This document shows positions 28,184 to 37,406 of a DNA stretch of 64,000 nt, piece after piece. The notes under the pieces are model-generated. The model was not told the DNA's origin. It was given only the letters and a program-made list of their open reading frames with translations, and did not search any database. The translations under genes were made by a program, and so were the position numbers. Position 1 is the stretch's first letter. Each line of letters begins with the position of its first letter. The DNA is from Cellulosimicrobium sp. ES-005 (GTDB lineage: Bacteria; Actinomycetota; Actinomycetes; Actinomycetales; Cellulomonadaceae), in the NCBI RefSeq assembly GCF_040448685.1, contig NZ_CP159290.1, positions 4,340,001 to 4,404,000 on the forward strand, written 5' to 3'.

Positions 28184-28957
28184 TCAGGTGACGACGAGCT
28201 GCTCGACGAGGTCCTGCACACGCGCGCGCTCGTCCTCGGCGAGACCGGCGTCGGTGATGAGGACGTCCACGTCGGCGAAGGTCGCGAAGACGCGCAGGCC
28301 GGTCGTGTGCCACTTCGTGTGGTCGGCGAGGACGACGGTGCGGCCCGCGGACTCGATGAGCGCGCGGTTGGTCGCGGCCTCGTCCAGGTTCGGCGTCGTG
28401 AGCCCGATCTCCGGGTCCACGCCGTGCGCGCCGACGAACGCGAGGTCGACGCGCAGGCCCGCGAGCGCGGCCTCCGCGAGGGGGCCGACGAGCGCGTCGG
28501 ACGGGGTGCGGCTGCCGCCGGTGAGGATCGTCTCCAGGCGCGGGTCGTTCGCCCGGTGCAGGATCTCGGCGACCGGGAGAGAGTTCGTCACGACCGTCAG
28601 GGGGCGCAGCGCGGGGTCCGCGGCGATGCGGGCGGCGAGCAGGTGGGTGGTCGTGCCGGCGCTGAGCGCCACCGACGCGTTCGCGGTGATGAGCCGGGCG
28701 GCGGCCGTCGCGATGGCCTCCTTCTCCGCGGCCTCGCGCGAGCTCTTGGCGGCGAAGCCGGGCTCGTGCGCGGTCGTGTGGGGGGCGACGGCGCCCCCGT
28801 GGACCTTGCGGACGAGCCCCTGGTCGGCGAGCTCGACGAGGTCGCGCCGGATCGTCATGTCCGACACCCCGAGCTCTCGGGTCAGGTCGCCGATGCGGAC
28901 CGCGCCGTGGTCCCGGATCTCCGCGAGGATGCGCTCCTGGCGCTGTGAGGCGAGCAT
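28184..28957 (-). CDS. DeoR/GlpR-family sugar regulator
   Basis: A 257-residue transcription factor. The N-terminal helix-turn-helix (about 18-55) reads IGDLTRELGVSDMTIRRDLV with the DeoR signature. The C-terminal DeoRC sensor domain has LSAGTTTHLLA, VTNSLPVA, GSRTPSDALVG and FVGAHGVDPEIGLTTPN, which bind phosphorylated sugars in the family. It is the upstream partner of galTK on the same strand, so galactose-1-phosphate or a related sugar phosphate is a plausible effector. ATG 28957 lies 6 bases from an AATACT -10 box, a leaderless arrangement. Three 10-base repeats over the -35 region suggest autorepression. Confidence 0.92.
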   Translation of the reverse strand: MLASQRQERILAEIRDHGAVRIGDLTRELGVSDMTIRRDLVELADQGLVRKVHGGAVAPHTTAHEPGFAAKSSREAAEKEAIATAAARLITANASVALSAGTTTHLLAARIAADPALRPLTVVTNSLPVAEILHRANDPRLETILTGGSRTPSDALVGPLAEAALAGLRVDLAFVGAHGVDPEIGLTTPNLDEAATNRALIESAGRTVVLADHTKWHTTGLRVFATFADVDVLITDAGLAEDERARVQDLVEQLVVT

Positions 28958-28963
28958 GCGACC

Positions 28964-29020
28964 AGTATTGTCCACATCGCCGAGAAATCCAACACGATCG
29001 AACACGACCAAACATCGGGT
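28964..29020 (-). promoter_or_regulatory. Promoter and three-repeat operator of the deoR-galTK operon
   Basis: On the minus strand TTGGAT (28992-28987), a 17-base spacer and AATACT (28969-28964) form a promoter that starts transcription at or next to ATG 28957. On the plus strand AACACGATCG, AACACGACCA and AACATCGGGT follow one another at 28991-29020, three repeats with exact 10-base periodicity touching the -35 box. That fits an oligomeric DeoR-type repressor bound along one face of the helix. Confidence 0.6.
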
Positions 29021-29061
29021 TGCTTGCGCGCAGGCCGACGACGACGGGTCGCCCGGCGGGA

Positions 29062-29092
29062 CGCCCGGTCGGGAACTCGTCCCGACCGGGCG
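29062..29092 (-). terminator. Terminator of the seven-gene export cluster
   Basis: Thirteen perfect pairs (29062-29074 with 29080-29092) and a 5-base loop, 20 bases beyond the last stop of the cluster. Confidence 0.75.
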
Positions 29093-29111
29093 ACCCGCGC
29101 GACCCGCGCGG

Positions 29112-30416
29112 TCAGGTCCCGCCGCGGAGCGCAGCGATCGGCTCGATCGCCGCGGCCTTGAGGGCCGGGTAGGTGCCGGCGAGGAGGCCGACCACGCCGC
29201 CGAGGAGCGCCGCACCGAGGGCCATGCGGACGTCGAGGATCGGCGTCCACTCCTGCACCACGGAGACGACGACCACCGCCATCACGCCCAGCGCGGCCCC
29301 GACGAGGCCGCCCAGCAGCCCGACGACGACCGACTCCACGACGAACTGCGCACCGATGTCGCGTCGGGTCGCCCCCAGCGCGCGCCGCAGCCCGATCTCG
29401 CCGACCCGCTCCATGACCGAGAGCAGCGTGATGTTGGCGATCCCCACCCCGCCGACGAGGAGCGCGATGCCGCCGAGCGCGAGGAAGATCGCGTTGACGT
29501 CCGCCTGGACGTTCTCCCGCAGCGCCGAGCCCGACGTGGGCGCCTTGACCACGAAGCCCTCCGGGGCGTTGGGGTCCAGCGCGACGGGCGCCTGCCGCGC
29601 CACGACGCTCCCCGCGCCCGTCGCGATCCGGAGCTGCAGCTCCTCCGGGGTGCCGACCCCGAAGTCGGCGCGCGCCGTGCCGGCGGGGAGGATCACGGCG
29701 TCCAGCAGGTCGGTACGGCGCTGCACGTCGTCGACGATCCCCATCACCGTGTACGACCGCTCGCCCACGAAGACCGACGGCTGACGGTCCACGCGGTTGA
29801 TCCCGAGCCGCTCGGCCGCGCGGGCCCCGAGGACCGCGACACGGTCGGCGCGCGCGTCGTGCCCGGCGTCGAAGAACCGACCGGTGACGACCTCGCCCCG
29901 CACGGCGCCCAGGAGCCCCGGCGTCGCGGCGACGACGTCCGGGCTCGCCTGGGCGGCGACGGACGGGTCGTTGACGGGCACCGCCGTGACGGACGCCCCC
30001 GCGACGTCCACGGCCGCGACCGCCCCTGCCTCCTCGACGCCTGCGAGGCGCAGCACGCGCTCGGGGCCGTCCCACGGGAGCCGCGCGACGGCGCGCTCCT
30101 CGCCCGACATGAGCGTCGTCGTCTTCGGCTCGACGACGACCTGCGTCGCCGCGACCGCGTCGAACTGCTTGCTGATCTGCCCGGCGGCGGTCTGCGCGAG
30201 GCCGACCGTCACGACGACGGACGCGATCCCCAGGACGGTCCCGAGCACGGTGAGCAGGAGCCGGCCGGGCCGCGCGGCGATGCCGTGCGCCGCCTCGGCG
30301 AAGAGGTCGCGCGCCCCGAACCGGTCGCGCCCGCGCACCCGCAGCCGGGCGTCGCGCCCGGGACGCGCGGCGCCCCGCCGGCGCGCGTGCCGGACCCGGT
30401 CCCACGGCGCCCTCAC
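29112..30416 (-). CDS. MacB-like ABC permease (FtsX family), system 2
   Basis: A 434-residue membrane protein of the FtsX/MacB type. One N-terminal membrane helix (about 52-75, LLLTVLGTVLGIASVVVTVG) is followed by an extracytoplasmic domain of about 230 residues and three C-terminal helices. The cytoplasmic loop ERVGEIGLRRALGATRRDI is the conserved ATPase contact, and the protein ends with PALKAAAIEPIAALRGG as in MacB. About 45 Arg-rich residues precede the first helix. The GTG start overlaps the ATPase stop (GTGA). With the ATPase and HlyD-like adaptor upstream it forms a mechanotransmission exporter. Peptides, siderophores or lipids are possible cargo. Confidence 0.9.
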   Translation of the reverse strand: MRAPWDRVRHARRRGAARPGRDARLRVRGRDRFGARDLFAEAAHGIAARPGRLLLTVLGTVLGIASVVVTVGLAQTAAGQISKQFDAVAATQVVVEPKTTTLMSGEERAVARLPWDGPERVLRLAGVEEAGAVAAVDVAGASVTAVPVNDPSVAAQASPDVVAATPGLLGAVRGEVVTGRFFDAGHDARADRVAVLGARAAERLGINRVDRQPSVFVGERSYTVMGIVDDVQRRTDLLDAVILPAGTARADFGVGTPEELQLRIATGAGSVVARQAPVALDPNAPEGFVVKAPTSGSALRENVQADVNAIFLALGGIALLVGGVGIANITLLSVMERVGEIGLRRALGATRRDIGAQFVVESVVVGLLGGLVGAALGVMAVVVVSVVQEWTPILDVRMALGAALLGGVVGLLAGTYPALKAAAIEPIAALRGGT

Positions 30417-31219
30417 CGGTCCAGCTCCTCGAGCCGGCCGTCCGCGATCCGCACGCGCCGCTCGGCGCGCGCGGAGACGACCGGGTCGTGCGTGATGACG
30501 GCCAGCGTGAGCCCGTCCCCGTGGAGCTCGTCGAACAGGTCCATGACCTCCGCCGAGTTCGTCGAGTCGAGGTTGCCCGTGGGCTCGTCCGCGAGCAGCA
30601 GGTGCGGCGCGGCGACGATCGCCCGGGCGACCGCGACCCGCTGGCGCTCGCCCCCCGAGAGGGTGGTCGGGTGGAACGTCGTCCGGTGCGTGAGGTGCAC
30701 GCGTTCGAGCGCCGTGCGGGCCCGCTCCTCGCGCTCCCCGCGCGGCACGCCGCTGTACAGGGTCGCGAGCAGGACGTTGTCGAGCACCGTGCGCTGCGGC
30801 AGCAGGTGGAAGGACTGGAAGACGAAGCCGATCCGACCGCCGCGCAGGCTCGAGCGCACCGACTCCGACGCGCTCCCGGTCGGGACGCCGTCGAGCAGGT
30901 ACTCGCCCGACGTCGGCCGGTCGAGGAGGCCCAGGATGTTGAGCAGCGTGGACTTGCCCGAGCCCGACGGGCCGATGATCGACACGTACTCGCCGGGGTC
31001 CACGCGCAGGCTCACTCCCCGGAGCGCGTCCACCCGGGGCGGACCCGGGAAGCTGCGCGACACGTCGACGAGGTCGACGACGGCCGCGGGGACGCTCCCG
31101 CCCCCGGTGCCGTCGGCCGACCCGTCGGTCGACGTCGTGCCGCCGGGCGGTCCCGGGGCCACCGCGTCGGGGCCGCCGCCGGGATCGGTCCCTGGGAGCC
31201 CCAGCTCGGTCCAGGTCAC
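30413..31219 (-). CDS. MacB/LolD-type ABC ATPase, system 2
   Basis: A 268-residue ATPase partner of the FtsX-type permease encoded next. After an unusual Gly/Pro/Thr-rich N-terminal tail of about 45 residues, the NBD shows Walker A GPSGSGKSTLLNILG (about 85), the family marker FVFQSFHLLPQRT, signature LSGGERQR, Walker B LLLADEPTGNLDS and VITHD. The GTG start overlaps the adaptor stop by 4 bases. It differs from the system 1 ATPase in having an N-terminal rather than C-terminal extension. Confidence 0.92.
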   Translation of the reverse strand: MTWTELGLPGTDPGGGPDAVAPGPPGGTTSTDGSADGTGGGSVPAAVVDLVDVSRSFPGPPRVDALRGVSLRVDPGEYVSIIGPSGSGKSTLLNILGLLDRPTSGEYLLDGVPTGSASESVRSSLRGGRIGFVFQSFHLLPQRTVLDNVLLATLYSGVPRGEREERARTALERVHLTHRTTFHPTTLSGGERQRVAVARAIVAAPHLLLADEPTGNLDSTNSAEVMDLFDELHGDGLTLAVITHDPVVSARAERRVRIADGRLEELDR

Positions 31220-32793
31220 TCGCCGACCACCACCAGGTCGTCCTCGTCGAGCTCGCCGTCGGCGGAGACGATCTCGACGAACCCCTGCGCCGCGAGCCCC
31301 GTCTCGACGTCCACGAGCTCGGTCGTCGCGTCCGCGCCCGACCCGCGCCGGACCTCGACGCGGGACTCGCCCCCCGGCCCCGCGGTGAGCGCCGCGAGCG
31401 GGACGGCGAGCACCTCGCCCCCCGTCGAGCTGACCGGGACGCGGATGCGCACGTTCTGGCCCTGCAGGGCGGTGACCTGCTCGGGCGTGAGGGCGTCGGG
31501 GGTCAGCGAGACCGTGAAGCGACCGGCGCCCCCGCCCTTCTCGTCGCCCTCGCCCTCGCCGTCCTTCGCCGCCGACGCCGGCTCGACCGCCGTCACGGTC
31601 GCCGTCGCCTCGGAGTCGTCCGGCAGCGTGAGCGTCGCGGCCGCTCCGACCTCGAGCAGCTCGGCGTCGGACGCCGCCGCCGACGCCTCGAGCACGAGCG
31701 TCGCCCCGGACACGGACATGACCGGACCCTCGATCGTGCTGCCCCGCTCGACCTGCACCTCGTCGACGCGGCGGGGCAGCCCGGCGAGGAAGAGGACCTC
31801 GCTCGCCGGCAGCGCCGTCAGGGTCTGCGTCCGCGCCTCCTCGAGGGCCTCCTGCGCGTCGGCGAGCTGGCGCCGCGCCGACTCGACGCCCGCGCTCTCC
31901 GCCGCCGTCTGGCGCGGACGGTCGAGCTCGGCCCGCTGCGCCTGCGCGAGCCGGAGCTCGTCCTGCGCGCCCGCGACGTCGCCGCCCTCGGCCTGCGCCG
32001 CCGCCACCGCGCGCTCCGCGGCACGCACGGCGTTGTCGGCCTGCAGCTTCTCCACGTCGGTCGCCCCGGTCTGCGCCGCCGCGAGCGCGGCGCGCGCCCC
32101 CTCGAGCGCGTCCTCCGCCGCGCGCACGCCCTCGCGCGCGCTCGACAGCGCGAGCGCGGCCTCCTCCGCGGCCGACGGCGCCGGGTAGCCGACCTGCGCG
32201 TAGAGCTTCTCGACGGCGGTGGCCGTCGCGGCGTCGTACAGGTCGCTGTCGGCGCGCCCGGGGTCGATGCCCACGGCACCGAGCGCCGCCTTGAGCTGGA
32301 GCACGTCGGGACCGGAGACCCCCACGCGCAGCGACCGGTACGCCGGGAGCTCGCCCGGGAGCACGATCACCGGACGTCCCGCGATCTCCAGGGCGACGCC
32401 CGCCGCGCCCAGCTCGGCGCCGACCTCGGGGACCTGCCCCGTGACGACCGCGGGACCACCCAGGTCGCCGGTCTCGATCTTCACCGACACCGCGTCGTCG
32501 TACGTCGCGTCCGCGCGCAGCGTCACGTCGTTGGCGAGCGTCCGCCGCTCCACGGGCACGGTGATGAGGCCCGCCTCGGGCGGCTCGGCGTCGGCGGCCG
32601 CCTGCGCCGGCGAGACGACGAGCCGGCTGAGCACGATGCCCGCCACCAGGCTGAGCACCGCGACGCCGGCGACGAACCACACCAGGCGGTGCCCCGTCAG
32701 CGAGAGCCGGCGGCGCCCGCGGCCGTCCTGCGGGTCCGGCTCCGCGGGGTCCTCCGTCGCCGGGTCGAGGAGCCGGGTGTCGTCCACGCTCAC
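31216..32793 (-). CDS. HlyD-family adaptor with peptidoglycan-binding-like domain, system 2
   Basis: A 525-residue membrane-anchored adaptor. A single N-terminal helix (about 36-58) is followed by a lipoyl/barrel segment, a peptidoglycan-binding-1-like stretch (about 150-185, GPDVLQLKAALGAVGIDPG), an Ala/Glu-rich coiled coil of about 110 residues (about 200-310), and a second barrel with a membrane-proximal domain ending in DEDDLVVVGE. In Gram-positive bacteria such adaptors span the wall and couple to MacB-like permeases. The peptidoglycan-binding insertion would fix it to the wall. It starts with GTG overlapping the lipoprotein stop. Confidence 0.88.
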   Translation of the reverse strand: MSVDDTRLLDPATEDPAEPDPQDGRGRRRLSLTGHRLVWFVAGVAVLSLVAGIVLSRLVVSPAQAAADAEPPEAGLITVPVERRTLANDVTLRADATYDDAVSVKIETGDLGGPAVVTGQVPEVGAELGAAGVALEIAGRPVIVLPGELPAYRSLRVGVSGPDVLQLKAALGAVGIDPGRADSDLYDAATATAVEKLYAQVGYPAPSAAEEAALALSSAREGVRAAEDALEGARAALAAAQTGATDVEKLQADNAVRAAERAVAAAQAEGGDVAGAQDELRLAQAQRAELDRPRQTAAESAGVESARRQLADAQEALEEARTQTLTALPASEVLFLAGLPRRVDEVQVERGSTIEGPVMSVSGATLVLEASAAASDAELLEVGAAATLTLPDDSEATATVTAVEPASAAKDGEGEGDEKGGGAGRFTVSLTPDALTPEQVTALQGQNVRIRVPVSSTGGEVLAVPLAALTAGPGGESRVEVRRGSGADATTELVDVETGLAAQGFVEIVSADGELDEDDLVVVGE

Positions 32794-33770
32794 CGCTGGG
32801 CCTCCGCCATGAGGTCGCGGATCGTCTCCAGCTCCGCCTGGTGCTCCTCGACGAAGGCCGTCTCGAGGTCGATCTGCACGTCCAGGTGCACCTCCTGGTA
32901 GCCGACCTCCTTCTGGCAGGCTGCGTCGGCGACGGCGGTGTCCCGCTCGAGGGTCTTGGCCGCCTCGAGGGTCTCCTCGCTCGGTCCCTCCGGGTCGGCA
33001 CCCTCCCACAGCGCGTTCGAGCGCTCCATCATGTCGTCCATCGCCTCCTGCGGTGAGGCGTAGCCGGTGAAGCCCGCGTCGGCCATGCACCCGGCCCACG
33101 CGGAGTCGACCTCCTTGAGGCGCGGGTCGGCGGCGATGTCCTCGTAGAGCTGGGTCGTCGCCTCGTTGAACGCCGTCATCTCCTCGCTCTCCCAGAGGGC
33201 GTTCTGGTCGCCGTAGACCTCCTCCTGCGCGGCACCCTGGCAGCCGGCCGTCGACGGGTCGTACTCCGGCATCTCCTCGTCCTCGTCGTACTCCATGCTC
33301 GCCATGTCGCCGTAGAGCGCCTCGTAGTAGGCGGTCTGCTCCGACTCGGACATGGCCTCCACGTACTCCTGGTTCGGGTCGACCCAGGCGTCCATCTCCG
33401 CCTGCTCCTCCGCGGACGGCTCCTCGTAGATGGTGAAGCCGTACCCGTACTCCGCCGCGTACTGCTCCGGGTCGCGCTCGGCGTCCTCCTCGGACGTGAA
33501 GCTCATCCCGGACTGGTCGACCGGCTGGTACTCGAACCCCTGCTCGGTCATGCAGCGGGCGGTCGCCTCCTCGATCTCCCGCTGCTCCGCCTGCATCTTC
33601 TCCTCGTCCCAGTCCCCGTAGACGTCCTCGAAGAAGGCGGTCAGAGGGCTGTCCGCCTCGGAGGTCGACGGTTCTGCGCCCGACGAGCACGCCCCGAGCA
33701 GGAGCGCACCCCCCATCACCATCGCGGTGGTGGTGGCGCGAGCCGTGAGTCGTCGTGTCATGTCGTGCAT
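32790..33770 (-). CDS. Acidic Cys-repeat lipoprotein of the export cluster
   Basis: A 326-residue predicted lipoprotein of unknown function. The signal sequence ends in lipobox LGAC (Cys 28). The mature part is very acidic and rich in Glu, Asp, Tyr and Met, with four Cys. Two of these lie in a repeated motif, RCMTEQGFEY and GCMADAGFTGY (C-M-x3-G-F), and the others in AGCQGAAQ and AACQKEVGY, which suggests two disulfides in a duplicated fold. It precedes the HlyD-like adaptor gene with a 4-base overlap, so it is very likely part of the exporter as substrate receptor, chaperone or target. The start may be ATG 33770 or ATG 33761. Confidence 0.85.
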   Translation of the reverse strand: MHDMTRRLTARATTTAMVMGGALLLGACSSGAEPSTSEADSPLTAFFEDVYGDWDEEKMQAEQREIEEATARCMTEQGFEYQPVDQSGMSFTSEEDAERDPEQYAAEYGYGFTIYEEPSAEEQAEMDAWVDPNQEYVEAMSESEQTAYYEALYGDMASMEYDEDEEMPEYDPSTAGCQGAAQEEVYGDQNALWESEEMTAFNEATTQLYEDIAADPRLKEVDSAWAGCMADAGFTGYASPQEAMDDMMERSNALWEGADPEGPSEETLEAAKTLERDTAVADAACQKEVGYQEVHLDVQIDLETAFVEEHQAELETIRDLMAEAQR

Positions 33771-33837
33771 CCCCTGTCTGGTGTTCCTGGCTGTGGGCGG
33801 AGCGGTCGAGTACGTCGGACGTCGTCGTGACGGTCGG

Positions 33838-35045
33838 TCAGTAGCGGATGGCGTCGATCACCTTGACGCGGACGGCGACGAGCGCCGGAAGGAGGCCCGC
33901 GAGCGCGCCGATCCCGACGGCGGCGAGCATCCCGGTCACCGCGGCGGAGAACGGGAAGCCGGGGGCGTCCTGGACGGCCGAGCCCATGAGCGCGTCGAGC
34001 GGGAGGTTGTGCAGCGCGACGACCGCGACGGTCACGCCCAGCACGCCCGCGACGGTCGTCGCGACGACGCTCTCCATCATCACGGAGAAGAAGACGCGGC
34101 CCGAGCTCGCCCCGAAGCTCCGGCGGATCCCGATCTCGCGGATCCGGTAGCGCACGGTGACGAGCGCGATGTTGACGAGCCCGAGCCCGCCGAGCAGGAG
34201 CGCGATCACGCTGACGCCGAGCACGACCCAGCGGATCGCGCCGTCGACCACGCCGTAGCTCGCCGAGTCGGACCGGTAGACCTCGGCCTGCGTGCCGCTG
34301 ATCGCGCCCGCGACGTCACGCTGGATCGCCTCGACGAGGCCGTCGGCGAGCTCGTCGGGGACCCACAGCTCGAGCCGCGGCGGCCCGGTCATCTCCAGCG
34401 ACTCCGGGGTGACCCAGGCCGACTGCGCGTCCACGAGGACGTAGGCCTGCGGCTCGGCCTGCGGCCAGTCGTCCGGGAACGCCCCGACGACGGTCGCGAC
34501 CACCGGGTTGTCGCCCCCGATCGTCACGGTCGGGTGCTCGGCCACGGTCACGCCGCCGAGCGCGTCGAGGAACGCCTGGTTGACGACGAGCGCGGGCGCG
34601 AGGCGGTCGGCGTCGGCGTCGGTGAACCACCGTCCCGACGTCACCTCGAAGCGGTGCATCGTGGCCCAGTCGGCCTCGACGCCGGTCGTGTAGACCTCGC
34701 GCGTGCCGTCGGGGAAGCGGACGGGCGCCGGCGCGTCGCGCAGCATCGACGAGTAGCCGATCGCGTAGCGCTCGACGACCTCGTCGAACACGCGCTCGTA
34801 CTCCTCGGGCGCGGGCATGACGCTCCCGCTCTCGCCGGTCGGCCAGGCCGACACCTGGAGCGTGGCGGCGCGACCGCCCCAGCGGTCGTTCTGCTCGGCG
34901 GAGACCTGGCGCAGCATCTCGCCGGCCGCGGAGATCGCCGTGATCGCGCAGACCGCGACGGCGACGCCGACGAGCGCGAGCAGGACGCGGACCTTGTGGA
35001 CCCGCAGCTCGTCCCACGCCTCGAGGACGGCGCCGACGACCCCGG

Positions 35046-35049
<4 letters not shown>
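33838..35049 (-). CDS. MacB-like ABC permease (FtsX family), system 1
   Basis: A 403-residue permease with one N-terminal helix (about 20-42, VRVLLALVGVAVAVCAIT), a large extracytoplasmic domain (about 45-265) and three C-terminal helices. The ATPase-contact loop is VRYRIREIGIRRSFGAS and the protein ends LVAVRVKVIDAIRY. It belongs to the same family as the system 2 permease but is clearly diverged, so the two sets are not a recent duplication. The GTG start overlaps the ATPase stop (GTGA). A 67-base gap to the lipoprotein gene carries no evident terminator, so all seven genes may be one transcript. Confidence 0.9.
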
Positions 35050-35929
<880 letters not shown>

Positions 35930-35933
<4 letters not shown>

Positions 35934-36949
35934 CCCCCGACCACCTCGCCGGTCAGGGGGTCGACGACCGGCACGACGTCCTGGCCGGGCACGAACTCGA
36001 GGACCTCGTCGCCCTCGGCGAGCCCCTCGGTGACCTGGACGACGCTGCCGTCGGTGAGGCCGAGGGTGACGGCGCGCTCCTCGGGCTCGCCGTCGGGGCC
36101 GACGACCCACACCTTGCCCTGCTCGACCCGGCCGAGCACCGCGGTCACGGGCACGACGAGGGCGCCCTCGACAGAGCCGGCGGTGATCTCGAGCTCGGCG
36201 GCGAGCCCGGCGAAGACGGTGACGTCGCCCGGCACGGCGCACGTGACGCTCGCCGAGGTCGCGCCCGCGGCGGGGTCGGTCGCGCCGTCCTCGGGCGTCC
36301 CGGCGGGAGCGGCGGCAGTGCCCATGCGCAGGTTCGTGCAGGTGAACGGTGCGGGCCCGCCGGTGACGGTGACCGTCGCCTCGGTCGGGATCTGGAGCAG
36401 GCGGAACTGCTGCTCGGCGACCATGCTGCCCGTGACGGAGAGCGTCCCGGGGGAGACCGACGCGAAGTCCTCGCCGACGGCGACCTCCTGGTCCTTCAGA
36501 GCGGTGAACGTGGCGACCGTGCCGGCGGTGGTGGCCTTCACGGTCTCCTTCGTCACCTTCGGCCGGCGCTCGGTGACCGTGACCTCGCCGGTCTCGGGGT
36601 CGGTCTTCGTCACCGGCTCCTGCGGCTCGGTGAGCGTCACCTCGAGCAGCGGCGCACCGGCCTCGACGACGTCGCCCGGCTGGGCGTGCACCGCCGTCAC
36701 GACGCCGCGCTGCGTGACCTTCTGCGGCGCGGCCGGGTCCGCGACGATCTGCCCGGTCAGGGTGACGGTGTTGGTGACGTCGCCCGTGGTCACGGTCACG
36801 CGCGGCTCGACGAGCTCCGCGGACGGCACGGCCGGGTCCGCGGGGGGCTCGGGCGCCGACCGGAAGGCGATCACGGCGAGCGCGGCGGCGATGACCCCCC
36901 AGACGACGATGCGGAGGGCGGGGAAGACGATCCGGCGGGTGATACCCAC
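35930..36949 (-). CDS. HlyD/MacA-like adaptor, system 1
   Basis: A 339-residue membrane-anchored adaptor and first gene of the cluster. One N-terminal helix (about 12-30) precedes a short adaptor without a long coiled coil: TVTLTGQIVADPAAPQKV, then a lipoyl-like hairpin (GVVTAVHAQPGDVVEAG), a barrel with an internal pair of Cys (FTCTNLRMG and VTCAVPG, possible disulfide), and a C-terminal domain LVVPVTAVLGRVEQGKVWVVG. GTG 36949 is chosen because AGGAG lies 7 bases upstream. No peptidoglycan-binding domain is present, unlike system 2. Confidence 0.88.
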
Positions 36950-37403
36950 GTGCGGGCTCCTGGGCGACGGTGACGGGACGACGGTGACGGTCGGTGAGGG
37001 GGTGCTGCGAGGGCGGTCGGGTGGACGCCCGGCCCGAGGCTAGGGGTGCGGACCGGGGGCGTCGTCATCCCTGGGGAGGAGTTCCGTCGCGTTCTCTCCA
37101 CCCAGAGGTCACCTATCGGTAACGGGCCGAACGCCCCCGCGCGGGGCGACGGGGAACGGGCGAGGGTGCGCAAAGGCGTGCGAGGGCGCAAGAGGGCAGC
37201 GTGGAGCAGCGACGACGCCACGACACGATCCCCCTCACCGGCCCGACGGCCGTCCCCCCTGACGAGATGCGGGCGAGACTATACCGTGGCACGGAGAAAA
37301 GACAGGGGCCCTGCCGGACGACGAGGCACGTCGCCCGCCCGGGCCCCCGGGCTCCCCGTTCGGGCGCCCCGGCACGAGGCGTCAGGCGCCCCGGCAGGAG
37401 GCG
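36950..37403. other. 454-base intergenic region before the export cluster
   Basis: No convincing gene. On the minus strand AGGAG (36961-36957) serves GTG 36949. TAGCCT (37042-37037) is a candidate -10 giving a leader of about 80 bases, and TATAGT (37283-37278) is a second, better -10 without a good -35. An imperfect inverted repeat GGTCACC-TATC-GGTAAC (37107-37123) lies upstream of the first candidate, where an activator or two-component response regulator could bind. The remainder is low-complexity GC-rich sequence. Confidence 0.5.
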
Positions 37404-37406
37404 TCA
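37363..37406. repeat. 22-base tandem duplication at the 3' end of mrp
   Basis: Two adjacent 22-base units (37363-37384 and 37385-37406) differ at one position. The second unit contains the mrp stop codon, so the duplication copied the end of the gene and its trailer. Confidence 0.8.
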
